The position numbers and the translations under genes were made by a program. From Flavobacterium flavigenum (GTDB taxonomy: Bacteria; Bacteroidota; Bacteroidia; Flavobacteriales; Flavobacteriaceae), in assembly GCF_027111255.2 (NCBI RefSeq), contig NZ_CP114285.2, positions 2,170,001-2,234,000 on the forward strand: DNA of 64,000 nucleotides, given 5' to 3'. The notes beneath the pieces are model-generated. The model worked only from the letters and a program-made list of their open reading frames with translations, did no database searches and was not told the origin of the DNA. Shown one piece after another: positions 1 through 8,045 of this stretch (positions are counted from its first letter, which is position 1; each line of letters starts with the position of its first letter).

Positions 1-1015
1 ACAATGTTAAATGAAAATTCTTAGGGTGGTCTTTTATTTCTGCATCCCAATGACTTGGATCATGACTCATTAAAATTTTAAAATCATGCTGATCAACATG
101 CTGAGATGCTTTATTCAAATCTCCTGCTTTCTTAAAATTCACTCCCCAGTTCTCTACTCCAATTAAAGCTATTTTATCTTTTCCCTTTTGAATATAAGTG
201 TGCTCGTTGAGCATCAATTTAAACCCAATTTGCCCGTAAAGATTCTTAATTGCCTTAAAATTTTCATCTTTTTCCTTTTGAGACGGCCAGGTAACATATT
301 CTCCATAATCATGATTACCTAAGATAGAAAATTTTCCGTATTTATACTCTTTAATTCTGTTAAAAGTACTTAACCATGCATCCATTTCTTTAGCATGCGT
401 ATTGACAATATCTCCTGTAAACAAAATCATATCTGAATCTTGCTCATTAATAAGATCAATTGCATAATTTATTTTCTCGGCGTTATCGAAACTACCGCTG
501 TGTACATCTGAAATCTGGGTAATTTTAAAACCATCAAAGGCATCCGGAAGATCAGGAAAAAATATGGTTTGCTTAAATACCTTGAAGTTATATTTTCCTT
601 CAAAAATCCCATAAATTAAAGATAAAAAAGGAACAGCTGCTAATCCTAAGGCCAATTGACTCACAAATTTTCGGCGTTCAGGCATCATTTCCTTCCTTGG
701 CGCATTGTACATAAAATAGTTCAAAATGCTGGCTCCAATCCTAAAAATATCTTCTCCAAACAAAATAAGCGTAATTACAATTTTAGGAACATAAACCATC
801 AACATGAGTCCCATTGTAAACATGGTATATTTAGTTTGTCCAACAGAACGATCAAACTGCGTAAAGGAATAAACGATGAAAACTAAAAGCAATACACTAA
901 TAACCTGGTAAGCTATTAAAACCCATCTTAATTTAATCAAAGTACGAAAGGCCTGGTAAGAATAGAACTCAATAAGTAAAAAAAGAGCACACAGAATTAT
1001 AAAACGAAGAATCAT
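1..1015 (-). CDS. Membrane-anchored metallophosphoesterase (partial, C-terminus outside window)
   Basis: Reading the minus strand from ATG at 1015 gives an open frame that runs off the left edge. The first ~150 residues hold about four hydrophobic segments with a basic linker (PRKEMMPERRKF). A calcineurin-like phosphoesterase domain follows with its metal-binding motifs in order: DVHSG, FTGDIVN, LGNHDYG and LMSHDPSHW. The last GHxH motif would lie beyond the edge. The layout matches the YkuE-like membrane phosphoesterases common in Bacteroidota. Substrate is unknown; some relatives act on lipid-linked phosphates such as UDP-diacylglucosamine, but nothing here shows that. It is transcribed away from the rest of the window. 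Confidence 0.88.
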   Translation of the reverse strand, partial: MILRFIILCALFLLIEFYSYQAFRTLIKLRWVLIAYQVISVLLLVFIVYSFTQFDRSVGQTKYTMFTMGLMLMVYVPKIVITLILFGEDIFRIGASILNYFMYNAPRKEMMPERRKFVSQLALGLAAVPFLSLIYGIFEGKYNFKVFKQTIFFPDLPDAFDGFKITQISDVHSGSFDNAEKINYAIDLINEQDSDMILFTGDIVNTHAKEMDAWLSTFNRIKEYKYGKFSILGNHDYGEYVTWPSQKEKDENFKAIKNLYGQIGFKLMLNEHTYIQKGKDKIALIGVENWGVNFKKAGDLNKASQHVDQHDFKILMSHDPSHWDAEIKDHPKNFHLTL

Positions 1016-1097
1016 TATTTACAGTTTTAAACAAAGTAACAAAGAATGAAAATTTTAATGCTTTCTATTATCAAAAATTTAACTCAACAAACAACAA

Positions 1098-1125
1098 AAA
1101 GCTGATGAATTACTCCATCAGCTTT
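1098..1125 (-). terminator. Hairpin terminator behind the first Asr-like peptide gene
   Basis: Perfect 10-bp inverted repeat (AAAGCTGATG / CATCAGCTTT) with an 8-nt loop, about 67 nt downstream of the stop at 1192. A related hairpin with the same GCTGA core follows the paralogous gene at 3601-3628, so the duplicated unit seems to include its terminator. Confidence 0.65.
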
Positions 1126-1191
1126 CGCTACAAAATTTTTTAAAACCTTTTTATAATCCACAACAAAGTTCGTTGAACAAACTTTTGAAGT

Positions 1192-1392
1192 TTATTTTTG
1201 AGATTTTGCAGCTTCCGGCTTAGCTGCATCTGTCTCTGCTTTTTTGTCTGCTTTTGCTTTTTTATGCCCTTTTTTGTCGTGTTTAACAGCTTTAACTTCT
1301 TTTGAAGCTGTTCCCTGAGCGGGAGTTGTCTGAGCATTTACCATTGCAGCTGTTCCTAAAAGGAATACTGCTAACATTACTAATTTTTTCAT
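1192..1392 (-). CDS. Small secreted Lys/Ala-rich protein, Asr-like (copy 1)
   Basis: A 66-residue protein. Residues 1-20 are a clear signal peptide ending in MVNAQ. The mature part is short, without Cys, and rich in Lys, Ala, Glu and His (KEVKAVKHDKKGHKKAKADK). It is a paralogue of the product of 3705-3914: both share the signal-peptide pattern and a KEVKA-x-K ... KKAK ... KAET core. Composition and architecture recall enterobacterial acid-shock protein Asr, a periplasmic basic protein controlled by two-component systems; this is a resemblance, not proven homology. It sits directly downstream of a histidine kinase gene, and its promoter carries the same tandem repeat as copy 2. A 65-residue open frame overlapping it in another frame is a shadow. 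Function unknown. Confidence 0.8.
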   Translation of the reverse strand: MKKLVMLAVFLLGTAAMVNAQTTPAQGTASKEVKAVKHDKKGHKKAKADKKAETDAAKPEAAKSQK

Positions 1393-1433
1393 GATCGTAG
1401 TTTTTTAATTTGTATTGTTTCATTTATTTGATT

Positions 1434-1468
1434 CAAAGATAGAATCGCTAAATGAAGACAAAATGAAG
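1434..1468 (-). promoter_or_regulatory. Promoter with tandem response-regulator-like boxes, peptide copy 1
   Basis: On the minus strand a TATCTTTG -7 element (1434-1441) lies 42 nt before the start codon. Six nt upstream begins a direct repeat of a 10-mer: CTTCATTTAG (1448-1457) and CTTCATTTTG (1459-1468), spaced 11 bp start to start. OmpR/PhoB-type regulators typically bind such one-turn direct repeats. The same layout is at 3958-3992. Confidence 0.7.
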
Positions 1469-1518
1469 TTTAACCTCCATAAAAAAAAATTAACTTTAAA
1501 TTATATTTTCAGACTTTA

Positions 1519-2835
1519 TTAAAACAACAAAGTAAACACTGTTCCTTCATTTACAACAGAAGAAACTTTTATTTCAATGTGATGAAAAACCGCTATACTT
1601 TTTGCAATAGCCAGTCCTAAACCCTGCCCTTCCTGTTCAGAATTTACTCTTGTAAAACGGTTAAAAATATTTTCAATCTGAGATTCATTCAATCCAAGAC
1701 CGGAATCAGCAATTGAAATAAAATATCGATCCTGTAAAAAACCGTCCGAAACTACAATTTCACCATTAGGTTTATTATATTTTATCGCATTAGTAACCAG
1801 ATTATAAATCAGTATATGAATTAATGTTTTGTTTCCTGTAAAGACAAAATCATGTTTTGTTTCATTACTAAACCAAATTCCCTTATCCTCAATCCGATCC
1901 TGAAGATCTTCCTGCAATTCATTTATTATGTGCTGAAAATTAATCCTTTCATTTGATTCGTACTGATGATTTTCAATTCTTGAAATCAGTAACAAATTGT
2001 TTATAATTTTCTTCAGCATATCCAAAGTTTTCAAAGAACCTGCAATTTTATCAACTGCATTATCATCCAATGAGTCATTTTGCAAAAGGTTTTCCAGCTT
2101 ATTTTTTAATAAAGCAATCGGAGTTAAAAGCTCGTGCGAAACATTTGAAATAAATTGTTTCTCTTTTTTAAATACATCTGCAATCCGGTCCATCATTTGA
2201 TTCAGGACGAGATCTAGTTCTTTAAAATCTCTTGATTTGGCTTTTATTGGAGTATGATCAAAAGCCTCAGGTTCATTAACCCTCCTTATCTTTGTGTCAA
2301 TAATTTTATAAAAAGGCTTAAGCAGATATTCGATATAAACGGTATCAGCCAAAAAAGTCACCAAAAGAATAACAACCAAAACAATTATAATAAAAAACCT
2401 GATAATGAATGTTAGATCGTTTACTTCACTAAGGCTGCTTCCTATTTCCAGTTGATAACTCTGATTTCCATATACAAAATGATATTTCAGTATTCTATAT
2501 TCATTTTCTTCTCCTTCAATAATCCTGTACTCATTTTTAAACATAGTTCGTTTTTGATGATATCTGGCAGGCATTTTTGAAAGAACTAAAAATTCGCTGT
2601 GAAGCGTTGAAAATTGCGAATATGTTTCTGTTGAATCTCCTTCATTTTCGATAAAATCATTTATCTCCTGTTGATTTAAATGTTCGATAAATTTTTTCTT
2701 TTTTTCTATCAGACCATTATTAATATGCCGATACAGAACATTTTCAACCAAAATAGGCAGCATCAGCCACAAAATCAAAATTACCAACAATCTTGTCAGG
2801 GCATTAAAAATGGCTAATTGATGTTTTATTTTCAC
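1519..2835 (-). CDS. Two-component sensor histidine kinase
   Basis: 438 residues. Transmembrane segments near residues 12-32 and 143-165 enclose a periplasmic sensor region of about 105 residues that I do not recognise. After a short linker, the HisKA motif (SNVSHELLTPI) places the phospho-accepting His near residue 235. The HATPase_c domain shows an N box (LVTNAIKYNKP), G1 (DSGLGL) and G2 (GQGLGLAIAK). All catalytic motifs look intact. It starts 10 nt after the response regulator stop, so the two are co-transcribed. Neighbouring peptide genes with tandem operator-like boxes suggest what the pair controls. The signal is unknown. Confidence 0.93.
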   Translation of the reverse strand: MKIKHQLAIFNALTRLLVILILWLMLPILVENVLYRHINNGLIEKKKKFIEHLNQQEINDFIENEGDSTETYSQFSTLHSEFLVLSKMPARYHQKRTMFKNEYRIIEGEENEYRILKYHFVYGNQSYQLEIGSSLSEVNDLTFIIRFFIIIVLVVILLVTFLADTVYIEYLLKPFYKIIDTKIRRVNEPEAFDHTPIKAKSRDFKELDLVLNQMMDRIADVFKKEKQFISNVSHELLTPIALLKNKLENLLQNDSLDDNAVDKIAGSLKTLDMLKKIINNLLLISRIENHQYESNERINFQHIINELQEDLQDRIEDKGIWFSNETKHDFVFTGNKTLIHILIYNLVTNAIKYNKPNGEIVVSDGFLQDRYFISIADSGLGLNESQIENIFNRFTRVNSEQEGQGLGLAIAKSIAVFHHIEIKVSSVVNEGTVFTLLF

Positions 2836-2845
2836 AATAAACTAT

Positions 2846-3520
2846 TTACTCATTTATACGATAACCAACATTGCGGACTGTTTCAAACCAATCTATAGCA
2901 GTATGTTTATCGAGTTTTTTACGGAGATTTCGAACATGAACATCTATAAAATTCGAATCTGAATTTATTTCTAATATATCTCCCCAAATATGTTCAGTCA
3001 ATTGGAGACGGGTAATCACCCTGTTTTTATTCAAAACCAAATACTGAAAAATATCAAATTCTTTTTTAGTCAGATTAATCGAAACTTCGTTAAAAGTAAC
3101 CTTGTAATCCTGAAGCTGCAATAAAAATCCGTGAATACCTAAATTGTTTAATGTAAAACCGTGAATTCTTCGAATTACAGCAAATATTCTCGCAGCCAAT
3201 TCTGTCAGGGCAAAAGGCTTTGTCAAATAATCATCTGCCCCGAGATGAAGTCCGTTAATTCGATCGTCTAGTTCCCCGCGCGCTGTCAACACAATAACTG
3301 CCATTTTAGACTTCGTTTTCCTGACTTCTTTCAAAACCTCAAAACCGTCTCCGTCCGGAAGTCCCAAATCTAAAAGCATCGCATCATAATCACTAGAGCC
3401 AAATTCCTCCAGTGCATCGGCGCAATTATTTGCAATTTTACAGATATAGCCTGACTTGCATAGAAAATCATACACTTCTGCTGCAAGTTCCTTATTATCC
3501 TCAACAATCAAAATATTCAT
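2846..3520 (-). CDS. OmpR-family response regulator
   Basis: Receiver domain with acidic pocket (VEDN), phospho-acceptor Asp51 (LLDLGLPDG) and conserved Lys (LTKPF). A C-terminal winged-helix DNA-binding domain follows (FDIFQYL ... IDVHVRNLRKKL ... VRNVGYRI). An in-frame ATG at 3541 would add MRLNSRL, but the family begins with the MNILIVEDN strand, so ATG 3520 is preferred (224 residues). It precedes the histidine kinase in the same operon. The terminator at 3601-3628 and the peptide gene at 3705-3914 lie upstream. It is the natural candidate to bind the 11-bp-spaced boxes at 1448-1468 and 3972-3992. Confidence 0.93.
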   Translation of the reverse strand: MNILIVEDNKELAAEVYDFLCKSGYICKIANNCADALEEFGSSDYDAMLLDLGLPDGDGFEVLKEVRKTKSKMAVIVLTARGELDDRINGLHLGADDYLTKPFALTELAARIFAVIRRIHGFTLNNLGIHGFLLQLQDYKVTFNEVSINLTKKEFDIFQYLVLNKNRVITRLQLTEHIWGDILEINSDSNFIDVHVRNLRKKLDKHTAIDWFETVRNVGYRINE

Positions 3521-3600
3521 AAGCCTGCTATTTAAGCGCAATTAAAATTAGTGAATTATCAAAAGGAAGCTGCGCTTTATTAAATATTTTACGAATGAAA

Positions 3601-3628
3601 AAAGCTGACAAATTTCTTCATCAGCTTC
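3601..3628 (-). terminator. Hairpin behind the second Asr-like peptide gene
   Basis: Inverted repeat AAGCTGA / TCAGCTT with a ~12-nt loop, about 77 nt downstream of the stop at 3705. It could be partly leaky and let transcription continue into the response regulator and kinase. Confidence 0.5.
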
Positions 3629-3704
3629 TTCAATCGCATTCTCATAATCATTATTCCTGTTTTGCCTCCAATACAATTGTCTGAAAGCAAAACGAAAACA
3701 ATTA

Positions 3705-3914
3705 TTATTTTTTCATTTTTGCGGTTTCAGTTTTTGGAGCTTCTGCTTTAGTTTCCGCTTTTTCTGTTTTTGCTTTTTTAGAAGTTTTGTGTTTAGGATT
3801 TTTTGTTGCTTTTACTTCTTTAGCCGGAATTTCTTTTCCATTTTTTGCAGGAAATGCATGAACCATTGCGCTTGTTCCTAAAACTGCTACTAATAACATT
3901 ACTAAATTTCTCAT
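3705..3914 (-). CDS. Small secreted Lys/Ala-rich protein, Asr-like (copy 2)
   Basis: 69 residues. The signal peptide (residues 1-20, ending in SAMVHAF) is followed by a Cys-free, strongly basic, Lys/Ala/Glu/Thr-rich tail (KEVKATKNPKHKTSKKAK). It is clearly paralogous to the product of 1192-1392 in signal peptide, core motif and promoter layout. It lies upstream of the response regulator, so the two peptide genes bracket the two-component system. Predicted to be exported to the periplasm or beyond. Acid or envelope-stress buffering, by analogy with Asr, is a guess from composition only. Confidence 0.8.
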   Translation of the reverse strand: MRNLVMLLVAVLGTSAMVHAFPAKNGKEIPAKEVKATKNPKHKTSKKAKTEKAETKAEAPKTETAKMKK

Positions 3915-3957
3915 GATTTCTAAGATTTAAGAATTAATAACCTTTTAATTTATATGT

Positions 3958-3992
3958 CAAAATTAGGTTCGCAAAATGAAGCCAAAATGAAG
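3958..3992 (-). promoter_or_regulatory. Promoter with tandem response-regulator-like boxes, peptide copy 2
   Basis: On the minus strand a TAATTTTG -7 element (3958-3965) lies 44 nt before the start codon. Two identical CTTCATTTTG boxes (3972-3981 and 3983-3992) are spaced 11 bp. The 6-nt gap to the -7 element equals that at 1434-1468. The boxes occupy the -33 region, which fits activation by a bound OmpR-type regulator. Confidence 0.7.
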
Positions 3993-4193
3993 AAATCACC
4001 TGATATGAGAATTTAACTCGATATTAACTTTTTGCAGAATTTGAAAACATATAGGTTTTAACAGCATCATATCACGGCACAAAACTACTCACATTGATTA
4101 AATGAATCTCTGTAACTTAAATGGTGAAAAAAAATCTTGTTAGTCTAATTTTTGAAACCCAATTGTTTATTTTTACAGACTAATATTTTTTAT

Positions 4194-7046
4194 ATGTCAA
4201 CTCAAAAACGTCTTTTTCTTCTAGATGCTTATGCACTAATTTTTCGTGGATATTATGCCTTTATAAAAAACCCGAGAATCAACTCAAAAGGAATGGATAC
4301 ATCTGCAATTATGGGTTTTATGAACTCCTTATTGGATGTTATTAAAAGAGAAAAACCAGATCATTTGGCCGTTGCTTTCGACAAAGAAGGAAGTCACGCC
4401 AGAACAGAAATGTTTTCAGAATATAAAGCTAACCGCGACGAAACTCCCGAAGCAATTAAGATTGCTGTTCCCTATATCCAGGAATTATTAAGAGCGATGC
4501 ATATTCCGATTATTGAACTTGCGGGCTGTGAAGCTGATGACCTAATTGGAACAATTGCCAAACAAGCTGAAAAACAAAATTATAAGGTGTACATGGTAAC
4601 GCCTGATAAAGATTTTGCTCAATTGGTTTCTGAAAATATTTTTATGTACAAACCTGCCCGTATGGGTAATGGAATAGAAATTTGGGGCATTCCGGAAGTT
4701 TTGGCAAAATTTGAAGTTGAAAGACCAGAACAGGTAATTGATTTTCTTGGAATGATGGGTGATGCTGTCGATAATATTCCCGGATTGCCTGGAGTTGGTG
4801 AAGTTACGGCTAAAAAGTTCCTGAAAGAATTTGGTTCAATGGAAAATCTTCTGGCTAACACAGATAAGCTGAAGGGCAAAATGAAAGAAAACATCGAAGC
4901 CAACAAAGAAAAAGGTATTTTATCTAAAAAACTGGCAGCGATTATGTGTGATTGTGATGTTACTTTTAATGAAGAAGATTACGAACTTTCAAGACCAGAC
5001 ATTGAAAAAACAGATGCTATTTTTCAGGAATTAGAATTCAGAAGAATGGCAGAACAGTTTGATAATTTGTTTAAAGTTGGAGGAGGAAACGAATTAGCAA
5101 ATAATAATCCTGCTTCTGATGCCAAATTATACAAAAAACCACAGCCAAAAAACGAAGATCAATTTGATCTTTTTGGAGGCGGGGGTACTACACTTGATGA
5201 AAGCGCTGAAGCTGCAAGAAATTCATTTTACAGTACTTTAGAAAACACTGAACATTCGTATCAGACTATCCAAGGTGATTTAGGGATTAAATTGCTTTTG
5301 CAGAATTTAGAAAAACAGACTTCTGTTTGCTTCGACACAGAGACTACAGGAATCGATGCTTTGCATGCAGAATTGGTGGGAATGTCTTTCTCTTACGAAA
5401 AAGGAAAAGCTTTTTATGTACCATTTCCGGAAAACCAGGAAGAAGCTCAGGCATTAGTTAATAAATTTGTTCCGTTTTTTGAAAATGAAAACATTGAGAA
5501 AATCGGGCAAAATTTAAAATACGATTTAAAAATCCTTTCTAACTATGACGTTACCGTAAAAGGAAAACTTTTTGATACCATGATTGCGCATTATCTGATT
5601 AATCCGGATATGCGTCACAATATGGATATTTTAGCTGAAACGTATTTGAAATATTCCCCTAAGTCAATTGAAACTTTAATTGGGAAAAAAGGAAAAAATC
5701 AGCTTTCCATGCGTGATGTTCCTTTAGAAGATATTAAAGAATATGCTGCCGAAGATGCAGATATTACTTTACAATTAAAAGAAATCTTCACCGCCGAATT
5801 AGACAAAACAGAAACTAAAAAGTTATTTGATGAAATCGAAATTCCGTTAGTAAGTGTTTTGGCTGATATGGAAACTGAAGGAATTCGTCTGGATGTGGAG
5901 TTTCTTAAAGCGATGTCTTCTGAAATGGACATTGAAATCAAATCTTTAGAAGAAAAAATCTATGAAACTGCCGGGGAGAAATTCAACCTGGCTTCCCCAA
6001 AACAGTTAGGCGATATTTTATTTGACAAACTTAAAATTGGCGGAGCAAAACAAAAGAAAACCAAAACAGGTCAATATGCAACTGGCGAAGAAGTTTTAAC
6101 GTATTTAGCAAATGACAACCCGATTGTAAAAGAAATTCTGGATTGGCGACAAATGGTAAAACTTCAAAGTACTTATATTTTAGCTTTACCGGAACAAGTA
6201 GATAAAAAAACATTACGCGTCCATACAGATTATATGCAGACAGTTGCGGCAACTGGTCGATTGAGTTCTAATAATCCGAACTTGCAAAATATTCCGATTC
6301 GTACCGAAAGAGGACGTCAAATTCGTAAAGCCTTTGTGGCCCGCGATGAAAATCATACTTTAATCTCTGCCGATTACTCGCAGATTGAACTTAGAATTAT
6401 TGCGGCTTTAAGTGGCGAAGAAAATATGATTAAAGCTTTTCGGGATGGAGAAGATATTCACAAAGCAACTGCATCAAAAGTTTTTAACGTTCCTTTAGAC
6501 GAAGTTTCACGTGAACAGAGAAGCAACGCCAAAACTGTAAATTTCGGAATTATCTATGGAGTTTCAGCTTTCGGATTAAGCAACCAGACTTCGTTATCAA
6601 GAAGCGAAAGCGCTGCTTTGATTGAAGCCTATTACAATACTTATCCTAAGTTAAAATCATATATTTCGGATCAGGTTGAGTTCGCGCGTGAAAATGGATA
6701 CGTACAAACGATTTTAGGACGTCGACGTTATTTAAAAGATATCAACTCTGCAAATGCAGTTGTTAGGAGTGCTGCCGAACGAAATGCTGTAAATGCTCCA
6801 ATTCAGGGAAGTGCTGCTGATGTTATTAAAATTGCGATGATCAACATCCATAAAAAACTTAAGGAAGAAAACTGGAAATCAAAAATGCTGCTTCAGGTAC
6901 ATGATGAGCTTGTATTCGACGTATATAACGACGAATTAGAAAAAATCCAGCCTATGATTAAACATGAAATGGAAAATGCTTTTAAAATGGCTGTCCCATT
7001 AGAAGTTGAATTAGGTTTAGGTAAAGATTGGTTAGAAGCGCATTAA
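4194..7046 (+). CDS. polA: DNA polymerase I
   Basis: 950 residues from ATG 4194 (MSTQKRLFLLDAYAL); a TTG at 4152 would add 14 residues and is less likely. The N-terminal 5'-3' exonuclease/flap domain (about 1-300) includes LAGCEADDLIGT and TPDKDFAQL. The 3'-5' exonuclease domain keeps its acidic motifs: FDTETTGID near 379, NLKYDLKIL and YAAEDAD, so proofreading looks active. The polymerase domain has motif A (ADYSQIELRI, near 725), motif B (NAKTVNFGIIYG, near 776) and motif C (LQVHDELVFDV, near 899). The protein fills and repairs DNA gaps and removes Okazaki primers. It is monocistronic, with its own terminator. Confidence 0.97.
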   Translation: MSTQKRLFLLDAYALIFRGYYAFIKNPRINSKGMDTSAIMGFMNSLLDVIKREKPDHLAVAFDKEGSHARTEMFSEYKANRDETPEAIKIAVPYIQELLRAMHIPIIELAGCEADDLIGTIAKQAEKQNYKVYMVTPDKDFAQLVSENIFMYKPARMGNGIEIWGIPEVLAKFEVERPEQVIDFLGMMGDAVDNIPGLPGVGEVTAKKFLKEFGSMENLLANTDKLKGKMKENIEANKEKGILSKKLAAIMCDCDVTFNEEDYELSRPDIEKTDAIFQELEFRRMAEQFDNLFKVGGGNELANNNPASDAKLYKKPQPKNEDQFDLFGGGGTTLDESAEAARNSFYSTLENTEHSYQTIQGDLGIKLLLQNLEKQTSVCFDTETTGIDALHAELVGMSFSYEKGKAFYVPFPENQEEAQALVNKFVPFFENENIEKIGQNLKYDLKILSNYDVTVKGKLFDTMIAHYLINPDMRHNMDILAETYLKYSPKSIETLIGKKGKNQLSMRDVPLEDIKEYAAEDADITLQLKEIFTAELDKTETKKLFDEIEIPLVSVLADMETEGIRLDVEFLKAMSSEMDIEIKSLEEKIYETAGEKFNLASPKQLGDILFDKLKIGGAKQKKTKTGQYATGEEVLTYLANDNPIVKEILDWRQMVKLQSTYILALPEQVDKKTLRVHTDYMQTVAATGRLSSNNPNLQNIPIRTERGRQIRKAFVARDENHTLISADYSQIELRIIAALSGEENMIKAFRDGEDIHKATASKVFNVPLDEVSREQRSNAKTVNFGIIYGVSAFGLSNQTSLSRSESAALIEAYYNTYPKLKSYISDQVEFARENGYVQTILGRRRYLKDINSANAVVRSAAERNAVNAPIQGSAADVIKIAMINIHKKLKEENWKSKMLLQVHDELVFDVYNDELEKIQPMIKHEMENAFKMAVPLEVELGLGKDWLEAH

Positions 7047-7066
7047 AAGATATCATCTTTAAAAAG

Positions 7067-7106
7067 AAAAGCGTCCCGAAATTAAATAGTTGGGACGCTT
7101 TTTTTT
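7067..7106 (+). terminator. Rho-independent terminator of polA
   Basis: AAGCGTCCC and GGGACGCTT pair as a 9-bp stem followed by eight or more T, 20 nt after the polA stop. The A-rich 5' side may also let it serve the convergent gene at 7125. Confidence 0.85.
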
Positions 7107-7124
7107 ATTTGATTTTTCGCTATA

Positions 7125-7580
7125 CTAAGATAATAACCCGCCAATAACAGCAAATACTAATATCAATCCATACAAAATCATAATAGACAAAGTAAAGATT
7201 CCAATAAATTTATAATGTGATTTCAAATATTCGAAAGAATTAGTCAATGCTTCTGAATCATTTTCTCTAAAAGCTCTTTTTGCATTTGTGGCGAACTTAT
7301 TTAGGTAATATACCGGAAAAAAATAAATCGCTGCCAAAGCAAAATAAAAAACACCAATCATTACCCCAAAAGAGCCTCCCATCATAGCCATTCCTGGAAC
7401 TGTACTTCCCAGTGTTGAAAAAAGAGTTCCGGCAAACAAAGCTATAACAGCCATGATTGCAACGCCTATAAACCCAAGGATGGATAAGAAGTAAGCCCAT
7501 TTTGCGGTTTCTTTTAAAAAGTCTTTTGCAGATTCATCGAGATGCAGCTCAAATTTTTCAAAAACTGAAGTTTCTTCCAT
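7125..7580 (-). CDS. DUF5362-family membrane protein
   Basis: 151 residues. A soluble N-terminus (about 1-25) is followed by four hydrophobic segments near residues 28-52, 60-85, 88-112 and 128-150. The sequence pattern (ESAKDFLKETAKWAYFLSILGF) matches the DUF5362 family of Bacteroidota, which has no assigned function. Transcribed convergently with polA. The 67-residue open frame inside it at 7297-7500 is a shadow. Confidence 0.8.
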   Translation of the reverse strand: MEETSVFEKFELHLDESAKDFLKETAKWAYFLSILGFIGVAIMAVIALFAGTLFSTLGSTVPGMAMMGGSFGVMIGVFYFALAAIYFFPVYYLNKFATNAKRAFRENDSEALTNSFEYLKSHYKFIGIFTLSIMILYGLILVFAVIGGLLS

Positions 7581-7667
7581 TGTAATATTTTTTCTGGTTA
7601 AGCAACAAACATAAGAAAAATATTGTTTAAAAAAACTGGATCAAAAATTCTAAAAATAAAAATTGAG

Positions 7668-7710
7668 CAAAAAAAAAAAAAAAAAACCACCACATTTCTG
7701 TGATGGTTTT
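7668..7710 (-). terminator. Terminator of tRNA-Thr copy 2
   Basis: On the minus strand CCATCACA / TGTGGTGG forms an 8-bp stem (one G-U pair) with a GAAA tetraloop, followed by a long U run: the plus strand has 18 A in a row at 7669-7686. It sits directly after the tRNA 3' end. Confidence 0.8.
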
Positions 7711-7713
7711 TTG

Positions 7714-7787
7714 AGCCGATAGAGGGACTCGAACCCACGACCTGCTGATTACAAATCAGCTGCTCTAGCCAGCTGAGCTACATCGGC
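7714..7787 (-). tRNA. tRNA-Thr (anticodon TGT), downstream copy
   Basis: 74-nt cloverleaf on the minus strand. The acceptor stem is GCCGATG paired with TATCGGC (one G-U), discriminator T, no encoded CCA. D arm GCTCAGCTGGCTAGAGC, anticodon arm CTGATTTGTAATCAG with TGT, T arm GTGGGTTCGAGTCCC. The sequence is identical to the copy at 7896-7969. Confidence 0.95.
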
Positions 7788-7801
7788 CTATTTAACGGGT
7801 G

Positions 7802-7831
7802 CAAAGATAAAATTGTTTTTTACATTTCCAA
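7802..7831 (-). promoter_or_regulatory. Promoter of downstream tRNA-Thr
   Basis: Minus strand TTG (7829-7831), 19-nt spacer, TATCTTTG (7802-7809): a full match to the Bacteroidota primary-sigma consensus, 14 nt before the tRNA 5' end. Confidence 0.75.
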
Positions 7832-7858
7832 AATAAATTTGACACCTCTCTCTATAAT

Positions 7859-7889
7859 TAAAAAAACCATCACATTTCTGTGATGGTTT
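7859..7889 (-). terminator. Terminator of tRNA-Thr copy 1
   Basis: Perfect 11-bp stem AAACCATCACA / TGTGATGGTTT with a short loop and a U run on the minus strand, 6 nt beyond the tRNA. Confidence 0.8.
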
Positions 7890-7895
7890 CCGTTG

Positions 7896-7969
7896 AGCCG
7901 ATAGAGGGACTCGAACCCACGACCTGCTGATTACAAATCAGCTGCTCTAGCCAGCTGAGCTACATCGGC
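7896..7969 (-). tRNA. tRNA-Thr (anticodon TGT), upstream copy
   Basis: 74-nt cloverleaf, identical in sequence to 7714-7787, with its own promoter and terminator. The two cassettes (about 180 bp each) form a tandem duplication. Confidence 0.95.
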
Positions 7970-7982
7970 CTCATTACGGGTG

Positions 7983-8012
7983 CAAATATAAAGCGGTTTT
8001 TGGTTTTGCCAA
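7983..8012 (-). promoter_or_regulatory. Promoter of upstream tRNA-Thr
   Basis: Minus strand TTG (8010-8012), 19-nt spacer, TATATTTG (7983-7990), 13 nt before the tRNA. Spacing is identical to the other copy. Confidence 0.75.
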
Positions 8013-8045
8013 AATAAATCTGCACTTTTTTATACTTTTTTTCGC

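Noticed and set aside
656..886. 76-residue plus-strand open frame
   Set aside because: It is antisense to the metallophosphoesterase gene and shows no domain or promoter.
1140..1337. 65-residue minus-strand open frame rich in Lys/Gln
   Set aside because: It lies in another frame over the secreted peptide gene at 1192-1392, which has a signal peptide and a paralogue. This one has neither.
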